Below are positions 1 through 8,425 of a DNA stretch of 32,114 bases, in pieces. Made by a program: the position numbers and the translations under genes. Source of the stretch: Oscillospiraceae bacterium (GTDB lineage Bacteria > Bacillota > Clostridia > Oscillospirales > Oscillospiraceae); contig JAFSLL010000205.1 in NCBI GenBank assembly GCA_017448455.1, positions 1-32,114 of the forward strand, written 5' to 3'. How positions within the stretch are numbered: the first letter of the stretch is position 1; each line of letters opens with the position of its first letter. The notes beneath the pieces are model-generated. The model was not told the DNA's origin. It was given only the letters and a program-made list of their open reading frames with translations, and did not search any database.

Positions 1-134
1 ATCGCCGCGATGGCGCTCTGCTCGGAATTGATCTTGCTCTTAATGGTGGTGTCGGCAACCATCTTGCCGTTCTCGTCCAGAATGACTGCTTTGGTGTAGG
101 TGGAGCCTACGTCGCATCCGCCGAAATACTTCAT
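1..134 (-). CDS. 2-hydroxyacyl-CoA dehydratase activator ATPase (HgdC/BadF-type), 5' part only
   Basis: The gene runs off the left edge of the window; only the first 44 codons are visible. They read MKYFGGCDVGSTYTKAVILD..., the phosphate-1 loop (G-x-D-x-G-S-T-x-T-K) of the ASKHA-fold activator family. In known systems this homodimeric [4Fe-4S] ATPase hydrolyses ATP to drive one electron at very low potential into the dehydratase. The start is set by a GGAGG sequence 8 nt before the ATG. It lies 38 nt downstream of the dehydratase subunit and is surely in the same operon. The family is confident; the cluster-binding cysteines and the substrate are outside the window. Confidence 0.9.
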   Translation of the reverse strand, partial: MKYFGGCDVGSTYTKAVILDENGKMVADTTIKSKINSEQSAIAA

Positions 135-172
135 TGATAATTCCTCCAAAGAAATAGTTTAATTAAGATAGA

Positions 173-1969
173 TTACATGCAGACTTCGTCTTCGAACTCG
201 ACCAGGGACGGATCAACCGGCTCGGCACGCATAACGGTGCGCATATACTCGTTGACCTTGTCACGCATGGTACGGCGGGAGACAGTACGGGGATCCATCA
301 GGTCGTGCTCAACCCAGATCAGGTCGTAGCCGCGCTGACGGCCCTGCTCATCGAGCAGGCCCTGAACGGTTGCCATGTTCTTGCAGGCGACGTTCTGGTA
401 CATGATGACGAGCTTGGCGTTCCAGGCTTCGCACTGACGCCAACACTCGTCCACGACGTTCTGATAGCCGCCGTTGGTGTGACGACGCATAACCATACGC
501 TCATACAGACGGGCCAGGTCACGCAGCGCCTCTTCCTTGTCTTCCGTCTCCAGGTGCTTGGTGTAGTTCAGAGACTCCATCTCAACCAGGACATCGATGC
601 CCCAGCAGTTGGCAAGCCAGTTGGAGAAGTTGGCGTAATAGTGGGCCGGGCAGGACCAGACCAGCGCGCGATACTTCATCTTTCTCTCGGGCCAGGCGGT
701 CTCGCCGTTCTCATAGGCCTTGTGAAGCATCTTGTTCATCTTCTGCATGGCGGGCAGAACACGCGGGTCAATGCCGCCGTCCATCTCGTAGTTCCATTTA
801 CGGAAGAGCTCATAGCTCGGTCCGATGAACTGCGGACGGGAAGTCTTGTTGATCTCCCACTTCTGGAGCTCAAGATCCGTCTCCTGATTGAAACGCTTCA
901 TGCAGGTGAAGTAATGATCCCAGTTCCACTTGGCTCCGGTCGCATCCTCAATTGCCTTAATGCAGGCCTTGATGTCATCGGCGCCCATCTGTACGGTTTC
1001 CTCATCCGCATAACGGACCGGGAAGCAGAGATGGAAGACCGGGATGTTCGGGAAGCGGCGGGCGAAGTAAGAGCTCGCCATGGTGGAGCCGTCGCAGGGC
1101 ATGGAGGAGGAAATAAACAGGGAGCCCATATCCGGCAGCGCGTCAATGACCAGCGCGCCGCACTCGGAAGACGGCACCGGGCAGGTGTCGGAAGGAAGGC
1201 CGTAGCTCTCAACCGCGTCGATATAGGGGATGCAGACGAGCTGGTCAATTTCGGAGACCAGGAACATCGGGAGCAGCTGATGCGGGATAGCGAGCAGATC
1301 GGGGAAACCGGCAGCGATCTGACCCATGGTCATCTCGTCAAAGGTGAAGAGCATCTTATTGAGCTCGTCACTGTTGCCGTTTTTGCGGTCCGCCTTGGAG
1401 AGGAAGACCAAGTTCTCCGCGACGTAGCGGAAAATCTCATAGGTGGCGGCGTGGCTCATACGAAGGTTGGAGCCGCGCAGACCGAGGATGTTCTTATCCA
1501 TGAAGCCGTGGCAGCAGAAATAGGAAATCATCCAGCGATACCACAGCGCGCTGTTCATGGCCGGGATCAGGTCCTTCGAGAAGGTCATGAGCAGCATGCC
1601 CCACATGCGGGCCCACTCATAGAAGTCATACGCGGTATCCTTGATGCCGCGCCACTCACGGCGGACAGTCGCCATAGCGCCCTTGCGGTAGAGACGGCCG
1701 AGGCTGCGCTCACCGTTCAGGATGCGGTCCACCTTATTGGCAGTGTCGAGCGCCATAAAGTCGTTGAACTCTTCCTTAACGCGGACGCCGTCCTGCTTCA
1801 GACCGTCGACCATGCCTTCGCCGAAGGCCTTCCAGTCGGTCTTCGCGAGCATGCCGCCGAAGATGCCCATGACTTCCATCAGGTTCGCGCCCTGCTTCTT
1901 CCAGTCAATATTATCTTTCGCTTTCCAGAATTTTGGATTGGGGTATTGCACTTTCTGCGCTTTAGCCAT
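173..1969 (-). CDS. 2-hydroxyacyl-CoA dehydratase family subunit, long form (HgdA-like)
   Basis: The protein has 598 residues. The part from about residue 190 on resembles the D-component family of 2-hydroxyacyl-CoA dehydratases and benzoyl-CoA reductases. Candidate cluster cysteines are C263 in a DTCP motif, C292 in a MPCDG motif, and later cysteines in WSCPAHYY and NVACKNM. Family members usually have about 380-480 residues, so the first 190 or so residues are an extension; it is rich in aromatic residues and has a hydrophobic stretch near 120-155. The start ATG overlaps the stop of the upstream subunit by one base (TAATG), which implies translational coupling and probably a heterodimer. 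The family is well supported. The substrate is not known, and no CoA-transferase is visible. Confidence 0.85.
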   Translation of the reverse strand: MAKAQKVQYPNPKFWKAKDNIDWKKQGANLMEVMGIFGGMLAKTDWKAFGEGMVDGLKQDGVRVKEEFNDFMALDTANKVDRILNGERSLGRLYRKGAMATVRREWRGIKDTAYDFYEWARMWGMLLMTFSKDLIPAMNSALWYRWMISYFCCHGFMDKNILGLRGSNLRMSHAATYEIFRYVAENLVFLSKADRKNGNSDELNKMLFTFDEMTMGQIAAGFPDLLAIPHQLLPMFLVSEIDQLVCIPYIDAVESYGLPSDTCPVPSSECGALVIDALPDMGSLFISSSMPCDGSTMASSYFARRFPNIPVFHLCFPVRYADEETVQMGADDIKACIKAIEDATGAKWNWDHYFTCMKRFNQETDLELQKWEINKTSRPQFIGPSYELFRKWNYEMDGGIDPRVLPAMQKMNKMLHKAYENGETAWPERKMKYRALVWSCPAHYYANFSNWLANCWGIDVLVEMESLNYTKHLETEDKEEALRDLARLYERMVMRRHTNGGYQNVVDECWRQCEAWNAKLVIMYQNVACKNMATVQGLLDEQGRQRGYDLIWVEHDLMDPRTVSRRTMRDKVNEYMRTVMRAEPVDPSLVEFEDEVCM

Positions 1970-3165
1970 TATGCCTTGCCCTCCTCTTTATGAATGCGTT
2001 TGATTTCAAGCGATTCCACGAAGGCCTGAACACGGGTCCGAAGCTGTCCGGAGTTACCGTTGTTATACAGTCTGTCGACAGAGAGAACCGGCCAGCCGTA
2101 CTCGTCGTGCATAATATGGCTGACGAGCGCACGCTCGAATCCCCAGTAATCGCAGTACTTCATCTGCTCATAAATGATGCCTTCCGCACCGAATTCCTTC
2201 GCCAGTCTGTCGGATGTCTCACGGCGCTGCAGAACCTTCTCATCGGAAATGTAGCGGGCGCACTCGGAAACTTCCATGTAATGGCGGCAGATCTGGGTCA
2301 GCGCGTCTTCCTCATCATTCAGCTCGATGACCTCGCGGCCGGGTGTGGAACCGAAGCAGTAACGGTCGGAAACAACCAGCGCGCCGCAGCCCTCGATCAG
2401 CTTGGTCAGGCTCGGATCGTCAATTTCAGAACCGACAATCGCGACTCTGGCACGGAACGGGTTCTTCTTGTCGGGCTTTCTCTTCTTGAGCTCTTCCAGG
2501 GTCTCCTGCAGATAGGGAAGAATCTCGCTCTTCGGACAGACATAAGTGACCAGGTCCAGAACATGGAACTCATAGCCTGTGATAACGGGGTTCTCCTTCT
2601 TGCGCATCTCGCTGATCTCGGAGATGATCCTGCAGACTTCGTTATGCTCCTCCACCGCTTTGCGGATGGCGGCATCCGAGGTATCGACGCCGAACACTTC
2701 CGTCAGACGGTCCAGAACGCGCACGCGCATCTGTCTTCTGTAGCCTTCAATGGTGTAATCGGTGATTTTGAAGGGCATGTCGGTGTGCGTGACAAAGAAG
2801 TTCGGCTTGCTGTTGACCTGGAGAATCTCAAAGTGCTCCATGGAGCGGTTCATCATGGAACATGCGTCAACACCGATCAACGCGTCCAGAAACTGATATC
2901 CGCCCTCAATGGCGCGCTCGAGAAGAGCACGGGCATACTCGCAGGTATAGTTGGACATATAATAGGTGGCGATGTCAATGGAGCCGGTGTTCGGGGCGCG
3001 GAGTCTGGTTGAGAAGCAGCGGTCAACATTGAGAAGAACTTCCGGAATGTGGAAGCAGGTATATCCCAGGCAGATATTCCCATCCGCCTTCTTCTTTTCG
3101 ATCAGCTCATTGTCGGCGTTCTCAAGCAGGCTCTCAAAGTAGATCAGATGCTTAAGATCTTTCAA
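1969..3165 (-). CDS. 2-hydroxyacyl-CoA dehydratase family subunit (HgdB/FldC-like)
   Basis: The protein has 398 residues, the usual length for the small subunit. The three expected cluster cysteines are visible: C75 (SNYTCEYAR), C102 (DACSMMNRSME) and C338 (MKYCDYWGFE). The C-terminal signature SVDRLYNNGNSGQLRTRVQAFVE is typical of the family. In characterised members the subunits carry [4Fe-4S] or double-cubane clusters and receive an electron from the activator ATPase. The only plausible start is a TTG at 3163-3165, preceded by GAGGTG at 6 nt. It lies 18 nt after the CooC-like gene and overlaps the next subunit. The reaction could be dehydration of a 2-hydroxyacyl-CoA, but a reductase or double-cubane-protein role is equally possible. 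Confidence 0.9.
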   Translation of the reverse strand: MKDLKHLIYFESLLENADNELIEKKKADGNICLGYTCFHIPEVLLNVDRCFSTRLRAPNTGSIDIATYYMSNYTCEYARALLERAIEGGYQFLDALIGVDACSMMNRSMEHFEILQVNSKPNFFVTHTDMPFKITDYTIEGYRRQMRVRVLDRLTEVFGVDTSDAAIRKAVEEHNEVCRIISEISEMRKKENPVITGYEFHVLDLVTYVCPKSEILPYLQETLEELKKRKPDKKNPFRARVAIVGSEIDDPSLTKLIEGCGALVVSDRYCFGSTPGREVIELNDEEDALTQICRHYMEVSECARYISDEKVLQRRETSDRLAKEFGAEGIIYEQMKYCDYWGFERALVSHIMHDEYGWPVLSVDRLYNNGNSGQLRTRVQAFVESLEIKRIHKEEGKA

Positions 3166-3183
3166 ATGTTACACCTCTTCTTT

Positions 3184-3948
3184 TCATAGAATTTCTATTT
3201 TTTGGAGTGCTTCCTTCACTCCCTTGAGCATAGCGGAATCCGCAGGCAGCTCCAGAACGCTCTTGCCCTTGATATCATTTGCGGCAAAAGCACCGTCCGC
3301 GGGGATCGCCGTGAGAACATCAACCCCCGGAAGCTGAATCAGCTCCACCAGTTCGGGATTTGTCACACGGTTAATAATGACACCGATACGGTCATAGGCA
3401 ATCAGCTCATCGGCAACGCTCTTGATGGTGGCAATCACCTGCCCGCCCTTCTTGCTCTGATCGGTGATCAGAAGCAAATGGGTAACCTTTTCCATCACAC
3501 GCCGCTGAATCTGCTCGATACCGGCCTCACCGTCAATTACGACATAATCGAAGCTGCCGGCAAGCATGCCGATGACTTCCTTGAGATAGGAGTTCACCTT
3601 GCAGTAGCAGCCGGAACTCTCCGGACGGCCGATCGCCAGAAAGGCAAAGCCCGGCATCTCCACCAGCGCATCGAAAATGCGGAAACGCGCTTCACTGAGA
3701 AGCTCCAGGGCCTCCCGTGTCTCGCCGTTTTCAACACTGTCCACAATACTCATGCGGATATCATCCAGTGTCATCTTCACATCCACGCCAAGCGCTACGG
3801 ACAGGCCGACAGCGGGATCCGCGTCAATGGCAAGAATCTTCTTATCCGGGTACTGTTCAACCAGAAGGCGAACAATAGACGCACAGATCGAAGTTTTGCC
3901 AACGCCGCCCTTGCCGGCGACCGTAATAATCTTGGCTTTATTCTCCAT
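3184..3948 (-). CDS. CooC/AcsF-type P-loop ATPase
   Basis: The protein has 254 residues of the MinD/ParA (SIMIBI) class. A deviant Walker A, GKGGVGKT, lies at residues 12-19. IDADPA at 41-46 and VVIDGEAG near 136 form the switch and Walker B regions. A Cys-Tyr-Cys at 114-116 matches the CxC motif through which CooC dimers bind metal during nickel insertion into CO dehydrogenase and acetyl-CoA synthase. No nickel enzyme is encoded here. The gene is first in the operon with two dehydratase subunits and their activator, so I infer a role in cluster assembly or metal loading of that enzyme. GGAGGG 6 nt before the ATG fixes the start. Confidence 0.88.
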   Translation of the reverse strand: MENKAKIITVAGKGGVGKTSICASIVRLLVEQYPDKKILAIDADPAVGLSVALGVDVKMTLDDIRMSIVDSVENGETREALELLSEARFRIFDALVEMPGFAFLAIGRPESSGCYCKVNSYLKEVIGMLAGSFDYVVIDGEAGIEQIQRRVMEKVTHLLLITDQSKKGGQVIATIKSVADELIAYDRIGVIINRVTNPELVELIQLPGVDVLTAIPADGAFAANDIKGKSVLELPADSAMLKGVKEALQKIEIL

Positions 3949-4042
3949 ATACTTCCCTCCTTCCTCATCCGAATCAGGAACCGCTGCCTTATAAAAACAG
4001 CTGTTTCCGTGATAAAGAGCATACTACTTCACTATCGTTGGT

Positions 4043-4071
4043 ATTTTAACACAGTGCCCCGAAATATGCAA
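4043..4071 (-). promoter_or_regulatory. Sigma-A promoter of the CooC-dehydratase operon
   Basis: Read on the minus strand, TTGCAT (4066-4071) and TAAAAT (4043-4048) are separated by exactly 17 bp. The transcript would have a leader of about 85-90 nt before the CooC-like ATG. The rest of the gap 3949-4258 contains this leader, the promoter and the polC terminator; I see no gene in it. Confidence 0.7.
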
Positions 4072-4159
4072 GATATACACTCAGCGAATCCCAAGATCTG
4101 GTTTTTTCGTGCAATTTGCAAATGACTTTCCCCTGTTTAGACAATTTTTGAAATCCTGT

Positions 4160-4201
4160 TAAAAAATTTCTCTCCGATCAGCTGCCGGCCGTCGGAGAGA
4201 A
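4160..4201 (-). terminator. Rho-independent terminator after polC
   Basis: A perfect 10-bp stem (4168-4177 with 4192-4201) is followed on the minus strand by ATTTTTTAAC. It lies 57 nt past the polC stop and separates the housekeeping cluster from the dehydratase operon. Confidence 0.85.
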
Positions 4202-4258
4202 GTCGTTCTTTTCGCAATGTGCACAAATACAGAATATAATTTTTGTAAATTCTGCCAG

Positions 4259-7200
4259 TTAAAAATCAAACAGAGAAACCTGCGCGCTGTCCGGAAGGTT
4301 CCCAAACGCCCCCAGCTCTTTCAATGCCTCAATATGGCTCTGAGAAACCTTTGGGCAGGCGGATGCGATTTCCTCCACGGAGAGGAAGTCTTCCTGCTGT
4401 TCCCGGCAGTGCTGGAGATCCTGTGCCGCGGATTCACCCAGGCTGGGAATGGAAACAAAGGGCGGAATCAGCGCGTCGTTCCCGTCCGGGAGAAAGCGCG
4501 TCGCATCTGAGGATGCAAAGGTGATGGGTGAAAAGCGGAAGCCACGCATGTTGAACTCGTACACGGCCTCGAGCGTAACCAGGAGGTCCTCCTCGTTTGC
4601 CGTCAGGCTCGCCGCGCGGCGCATGTCGGAGATCTTTCTCCGGACGCTTTCCGTTCCGCCGGTCATGATGCTGGCGTCAAAGCCGCCTTTCTGGCTGCGC
4701 CGATAAAAATACGCCGAGTAGAAAGCGAGCGGATGATGCACCTTGAACCACGCAATCCGAAACGCCATCATCACATATGCCACGGCGTGCGCCTTCGGGA
4801 AGAGATAGGCGATCTTTCTGGCGGATTCGATCCACCACTGCGGAACCTCCATATCCTTCATCTGCTCTTCCGCGTCATCGGGGAACTTGCCGGAACGCTT
4901 GACCTTTCCCTTTCGGACCGCCTCCATGGTCTTGAAAGCGAGAGAGGGCTTCATTCCCTTGTCAATCAGATAGATCATGATATCGTCGCGGCAGCCGATC
5001 GTCTCGTCAACCGTCGCGGTTCCGTTCACGATCAGGTCGTGAATATTCCCCGCCCAGACGTCCGTGCCGTGGGAAAAGCCGGAAAGCCTGACCAGCGTGT
5101 CAAACTGACGCGGAAGAGTGTCCACCAGCATCTGTCTGGTGAATCCGGTTCCGAATTCCGGTACGCCGATCGTGCCGGTTTTCCCGATAATCGGGTCATC
5201 GTCCGGAAGCCCGAGCGCGGCAGGACTGGTAAAGATGGACATGGTATCCGGATCCGAGAGAGAGATTTCCTGCGCGTTTTCACCGGTCAGATCCTCCATC
5301 ATGCGGATCATGGTCGGATCATCGTGACCGAGCTCGTCGAGCTTGAGGAGGTTGTCCTCCATGCAGTGGTATTCAAAATGGGTCGTGATGATATCGCTGT
5401 TCGGGTCGTCCGCCGGATGCTGGACCGGGCAGAAGTCCGTCACGTCCTTGTCCTGCGGGATGACAACCAGCCCGCCGGGGTGCTGTCCGGTCGTACGCTT
5501 GATGCCGACCAGGCCTTTGGCCAGACGGTTCTCTTCCGCCTTGCTGACCTGAATGTTCCGCTCTTCCAGATACTTTTTGACATAACCGTAGGCTGTCTTC
5601 TCCGCGAGGGTGCCGATCGTCCCGGCGCGGAAAACGTGATCGGAACCGAAGAGCGTCTCGGTGTATTTGTGGGCTCTCCCCTGATACTCTCCGGAGAAGT
5701 TCAGATCGATATCCGGAGTCTTCTCATTTCCCGGGAAGCCAAGGAAGGTCTCAAACGGGATGTCGAAGCCGTCCCGGCGAAGTTTTTCTCCACAGCAGGG
5801 GCAGTTCTTTTCCGGCATATCCGCTCCGCAGCCGTAACGGGTCTCCTCCGCTTCCTGCTGTTCTTTCATCGGCCGGTAGGCCTTGAACAGCTTCTGGTTG
5901 GGAAACTCGGTATAGTGGCATGCGGGGCAGACATAATGCGGCGGCAGAGAGTTAACCTCCGTGATGCCTGACATGTAGGCAACGATGGAGGAGCCGACGC
6001 TGCCGCGGCTGCCGACCAGATAGCCGTGTTCCAGAGAATTCTGCACCAGCTTCTGGGCGGACATGTAGATGACATCGTAGTTGTGATCCAGAATGGTATT
6101 CAGCTCGGTATCGACACGTTCCTGAATCAGCGGCAGCGGATCCTCGCCGTAAATCCGATGGAGTTTTCCGTAAACAAGGTTCTTCAGGTCCTCTGCGGAA
6201 TGCTCAATCTTCGGCGGGAACAGGCCTTTGGGCAGCAGGTCGAATTCCTCAATCTGATCCGCAATCGCCCTGGTATTGGTAACCACCAGCTCATAGGCGG
6301 TTTCCTTGCCGAGATATGCGAATTCGTCCAGCATTTCCTGCGTGTTGCGAAAATAAATCGGGCAGCTGCGGTCCGGGTCGGAGAACTTCTTTGCCGCCTG
6401 CAGGATGTGCCGGTACTGCTCATCCTCGGGGTCCAGGAAATGGACATCGCTCGCGGCGATTACGGGCTTGTTCAGATCCCGGCCGATCTGCAGAATTTTC
6501 CGGTTGAAATCCTGCAGGACCTTCTCATCCTTAACCCTGCCGTTCTCAACCAGGAAGGCGTTGTTGCAGATGGGCTGGATCTCCAGATAATCGTAGAACG
6601 AGGCGATTTTTTTCAGTTCCTCGTCGCTCTCGCCGCGCATCACGGCCCCGTACAGTTCGCCCATCCCGCAGGCACTGCCGATCAGCAGTCCTTCCCGATG
6701 CTGGACCAGAAGACTCTTCGGCACATTGGGCGTACGGTAATAATGCTTGAGATAAGACTGTGAAATCAGCTCATACAGATTCTTCAGGCCGGTCTTGTTT
6801 TTGACCAGCAGAATCATATGGTATGTTTTCGCGATGTCGGTGCGGCGGAGGCGGTGATGGATTTCTTCCACATCGTTCAGGGTCTTTGCGCCCTCCGCGC
6901 GCAGCATGGGAATGAACTTCTCCATGATTCTTTCGACAACCATCGCGTCGTCCGTCGCGCGGTGATGATGGAAAGGCGGAAGTCCGAGCCGGTTTGAAAC
7001 GATATCCAGTTTAAACTTCTTCAGGTCCGGAAGCAGCGCGTGCGAAAGCGCGAGGGTATCCAAATATACGCGATTAAAGCGGATGCCGTGACGGGAAGCC
7101 GTCGCAGTCAGGAAACCGACATCAAAATGCGCGTTATGCGCGATCAGGGGACGCTCCCCGATATAATCGAGGAACTGCTTCAGCGCTGTCAGTTCATCGG

Positions 7201-8413
7201 GCGCGTCTTTCACATCGGCGTCCGTGATGCCGGTCAGCCGTGTAATCTCAGTGGGAATCGGCATTTCCGGATTGACAAAGCAGGAAAAGGTGTCGATCAC
7301 CCCGGCAGCAACCGAAAAGCGGATGGCACCGATTTCGGTAATGCGGTCACGCTGGGCGTTCAGGCCGGTTGTTTCCAGGTCAAAGGCGATAAACTCGGTG
7401 TCCAGCGGGAGGCGGGAAGAGCCGATCAGCGCGGAGTTGCCGTCCAGATCGTTCTTGTAATAGGCCTCCAGACCGTAGATGATCTTCACTCCGTATTTTT
7501 TACCGTACTTCGACATATCCGGGAAAGCCTGCGCCACGCCGTGGTCCGTGACCGCAATTGCGGGCATGCCCCAATAGGCGGCACGTTCCACCACTTTTTC
7601 AGGGTCTGTCAGCGCGTCAAGGGTGGAAAAGCGGGTATGGAGATGGAGCTCCACGCGCTTTTCCTTCGCGTCGTCGGTCCGCACTGCCTTTTTGCCCTTG
7701 TTGATGCTGCGCGGTTCCAGAACCATCTGATCGTCGTATTTGGAATAGGTGATATCCCCCTGAATGCGCAGATGGTCCCCTTCCTTGATTCGGTTGATGA
7801 CGGCTTTGTCATCCTCCGGTCTCAGATACTTTGTGACAGTAATCGTAGAGGTCAGGTCCGTCAGATCAAAGGACAGGACCGCCGCGGAGTTTTTCTGGAT
7901 CAAGCGGCTCCCAACGCCAATCACGTCGCCTTCCACCGTCACGCGTCCCGAAGTCAGGGTGATGTCACGGATCGGTGTATTCTCCGCTGTTTTGATAGCG
8001 CGGCCGAAGAGGACCGGGGAACCGGACTGTACGGGAGCCGTCTGGACCGGAGCCGGGAGCTCGCGCAGAACGGGGTGAAACACGGTTTCCGTCGGCAGGG
8101 GCTCCGTATCGTTCACCGGTTCCGGCGAGGCAGTTTCCGCCGGCGCTGCCGGGACAGGCGCCGGAGCAGGCTGCTCAGCCGCATGATCTTCCTGCGCAGC
8201 CAGATGAATCCGTACAGAAAGCAGGCCGTATCCTTCGATGATGATGTTCTGAATCTGCGTCAGTTCCTCCGCTGAAGGAGCTTCCGGAAAATCGGCGGTA
8301 ATCTCGAGAGAGCGCTCCTTTTCCTTCACCAGCACCTCAACAACGGAAGCCCCCTGCAGACACCGGAAGGTACCGCAGGAGGGAAAGATAGTCAAAAAAG
8401 GTGTATTGCTCAT
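4259..8413 (-). CDS. polC: DNA polymerase III alpha subunit, PolC type
   Basis: The protein has 1384 residues and is the replicative polymerase with proofreading typical of low-GC Gram-positives. Visible in order are an N-terminal domain, an Ala/Pro-rich linker at about 75-130, an OB-fold region near 150-235, the PHP domain starting at VELHLHTRF (HLHT 257-260), an inserted DEDD exonuclease (FIAFDLETTG at 341-350), a zinc-binding region (CPACHY and CPCCGEKL), the polymerase core with PDIDLNFSGEYQ, and a C-terminal QVSLFDF. That last motif fits the sliding-clamp binding consensus. The length is slightly under the usual 1430-1450. It is the last gene of the pyrH cluster, 12 nt after ispG, and is followed by a strong terminator. 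Confidence 0.97.
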   Translation of the reverse strand: MSNTPFLTIFPSCGTFRCLQGASVVEVLVKEKERSLEITADFPEAPSAEELTQIQNIIIEGYGLLSVRIHLAAQEDHAAEQPAPAPVPAAPAETASPEPVNDTEPLPTETVFHPVLRELPAPVQTAPVQSGSPVLFGRAIKTAENTPIRDITLTSGRVTVEGDVIGVGSRLIQKNSAAVLSFDLTDLTSTITVTKYLRPEDDKAVINRIKEGDHLRIQGDITYSKYDDQMVLEPRSINKGKKAVRTDDAKEKRVELHLHTRFSTLDALTDPEKVVERAAYWGMPAIAVTDHGVAQAFPDMSKYGKKYGVKIIYGLEAYYKNDLDGNSALIGSSRLPLDTEFIAFDLETTGLNAQRDRITEIGAIRFSVAAGVIDTFSCFVNPEMPIPTEITRLTGITDADVKDAPDELTALKQFLDYIGERPLIAHNAHFDVGFLTATASRHGIRFNRVYLDTLALSHALLPDLKKFKLDIVSNRLGLPPFHHHRATDDAMVVERIMEKFIPMLRAEGAKTLNDVEEIHHRLRRTDIAKTYHMILLVKNKTGLKNLYELISQSYLKHYYRTPNVPKSLLVQHREGLLIGSACGMGELYGAVMRGESDEELKKIASFYDYLEIQPICNNAFLVENGRVKDEKVLQDFNRKILQIGRDLNKPVIAASDVHFLDPEDEQYRHILQAAKKFSDPDRSCPIYFRNTQEMLDEFAYLGKETAYELVVTNTRAIADQIEEFDLLPKGLFPPKIEHSAEDLKNLVYGKLHRIYGEDPLPLIQERVDTELNTILDHNYDVIYMSAQKLVQNSLEHGYLVGSRGSVGSSIVAYMSGITEVNSLPPHYVCPACHYTEFPNQKLFKAYRPMKEQQEAEETRYGCGADMPEKNCPCCGEKLRRDGFDIPFETFLGFPGNEKTPDIDLNFSGEYQGRAHKYTETLFGSDHVFRAGTIGTLAEKTAYGYVKKYLEERNIQVSKAEENRLAKGLVGIKRTTGQHPGGLVVIPQDKDVTDFCPVQHPADDPNSDIITTHFEYHCMEDNLLKLDELGHDDPTMIRMMEDLTGENAQEISLSDPDTMSIFTSPAALGLPDDDPIIGKTGTIGVPEFGTGFTRQMLVDTLPRQFDTLVRLSGFSHGTDVWAGNIHDLIVNGTATVDETIGCRDDIMIYLIDKGMKPSLAFKTMEAVRKGKVKRSGKFPDDAEEQMKDMEVPQWWIESARKIAYLFPKAHAVAYVMMAFRIAWFKVHHPLAFYSAYFYRRSQKGGFDASIMTGGTESVRRKISDMRRAASLTANEEDLLVTLEAVYEFNMRGFRFSPITFASSDATRFLPDGNDALIPPFVSIPSLGESAAQDLQHCREQQEDFLSVEEIASACPKVSQSHIEALKELGAFGNLPDSAQVSLFDF

Positions 8414-8425
8414 TTCAGCAGCCTT

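Noticed and set aside
305-1993. Long open frame on the plus strand, opposite the 598-residue dehydratase subunit
   Set aside because: It is the antisense of a well-supported gene, has a low-complexity Val/Leu/His-rich translation and no ribosome binding site or known motif.
4733-8275. Two frames of about 410 codons on the plus strand opposite polC
   Set aside because: They are antisense shadows of polC in G+C-rich coding sequence; no motif or ribosome binding site supports them.
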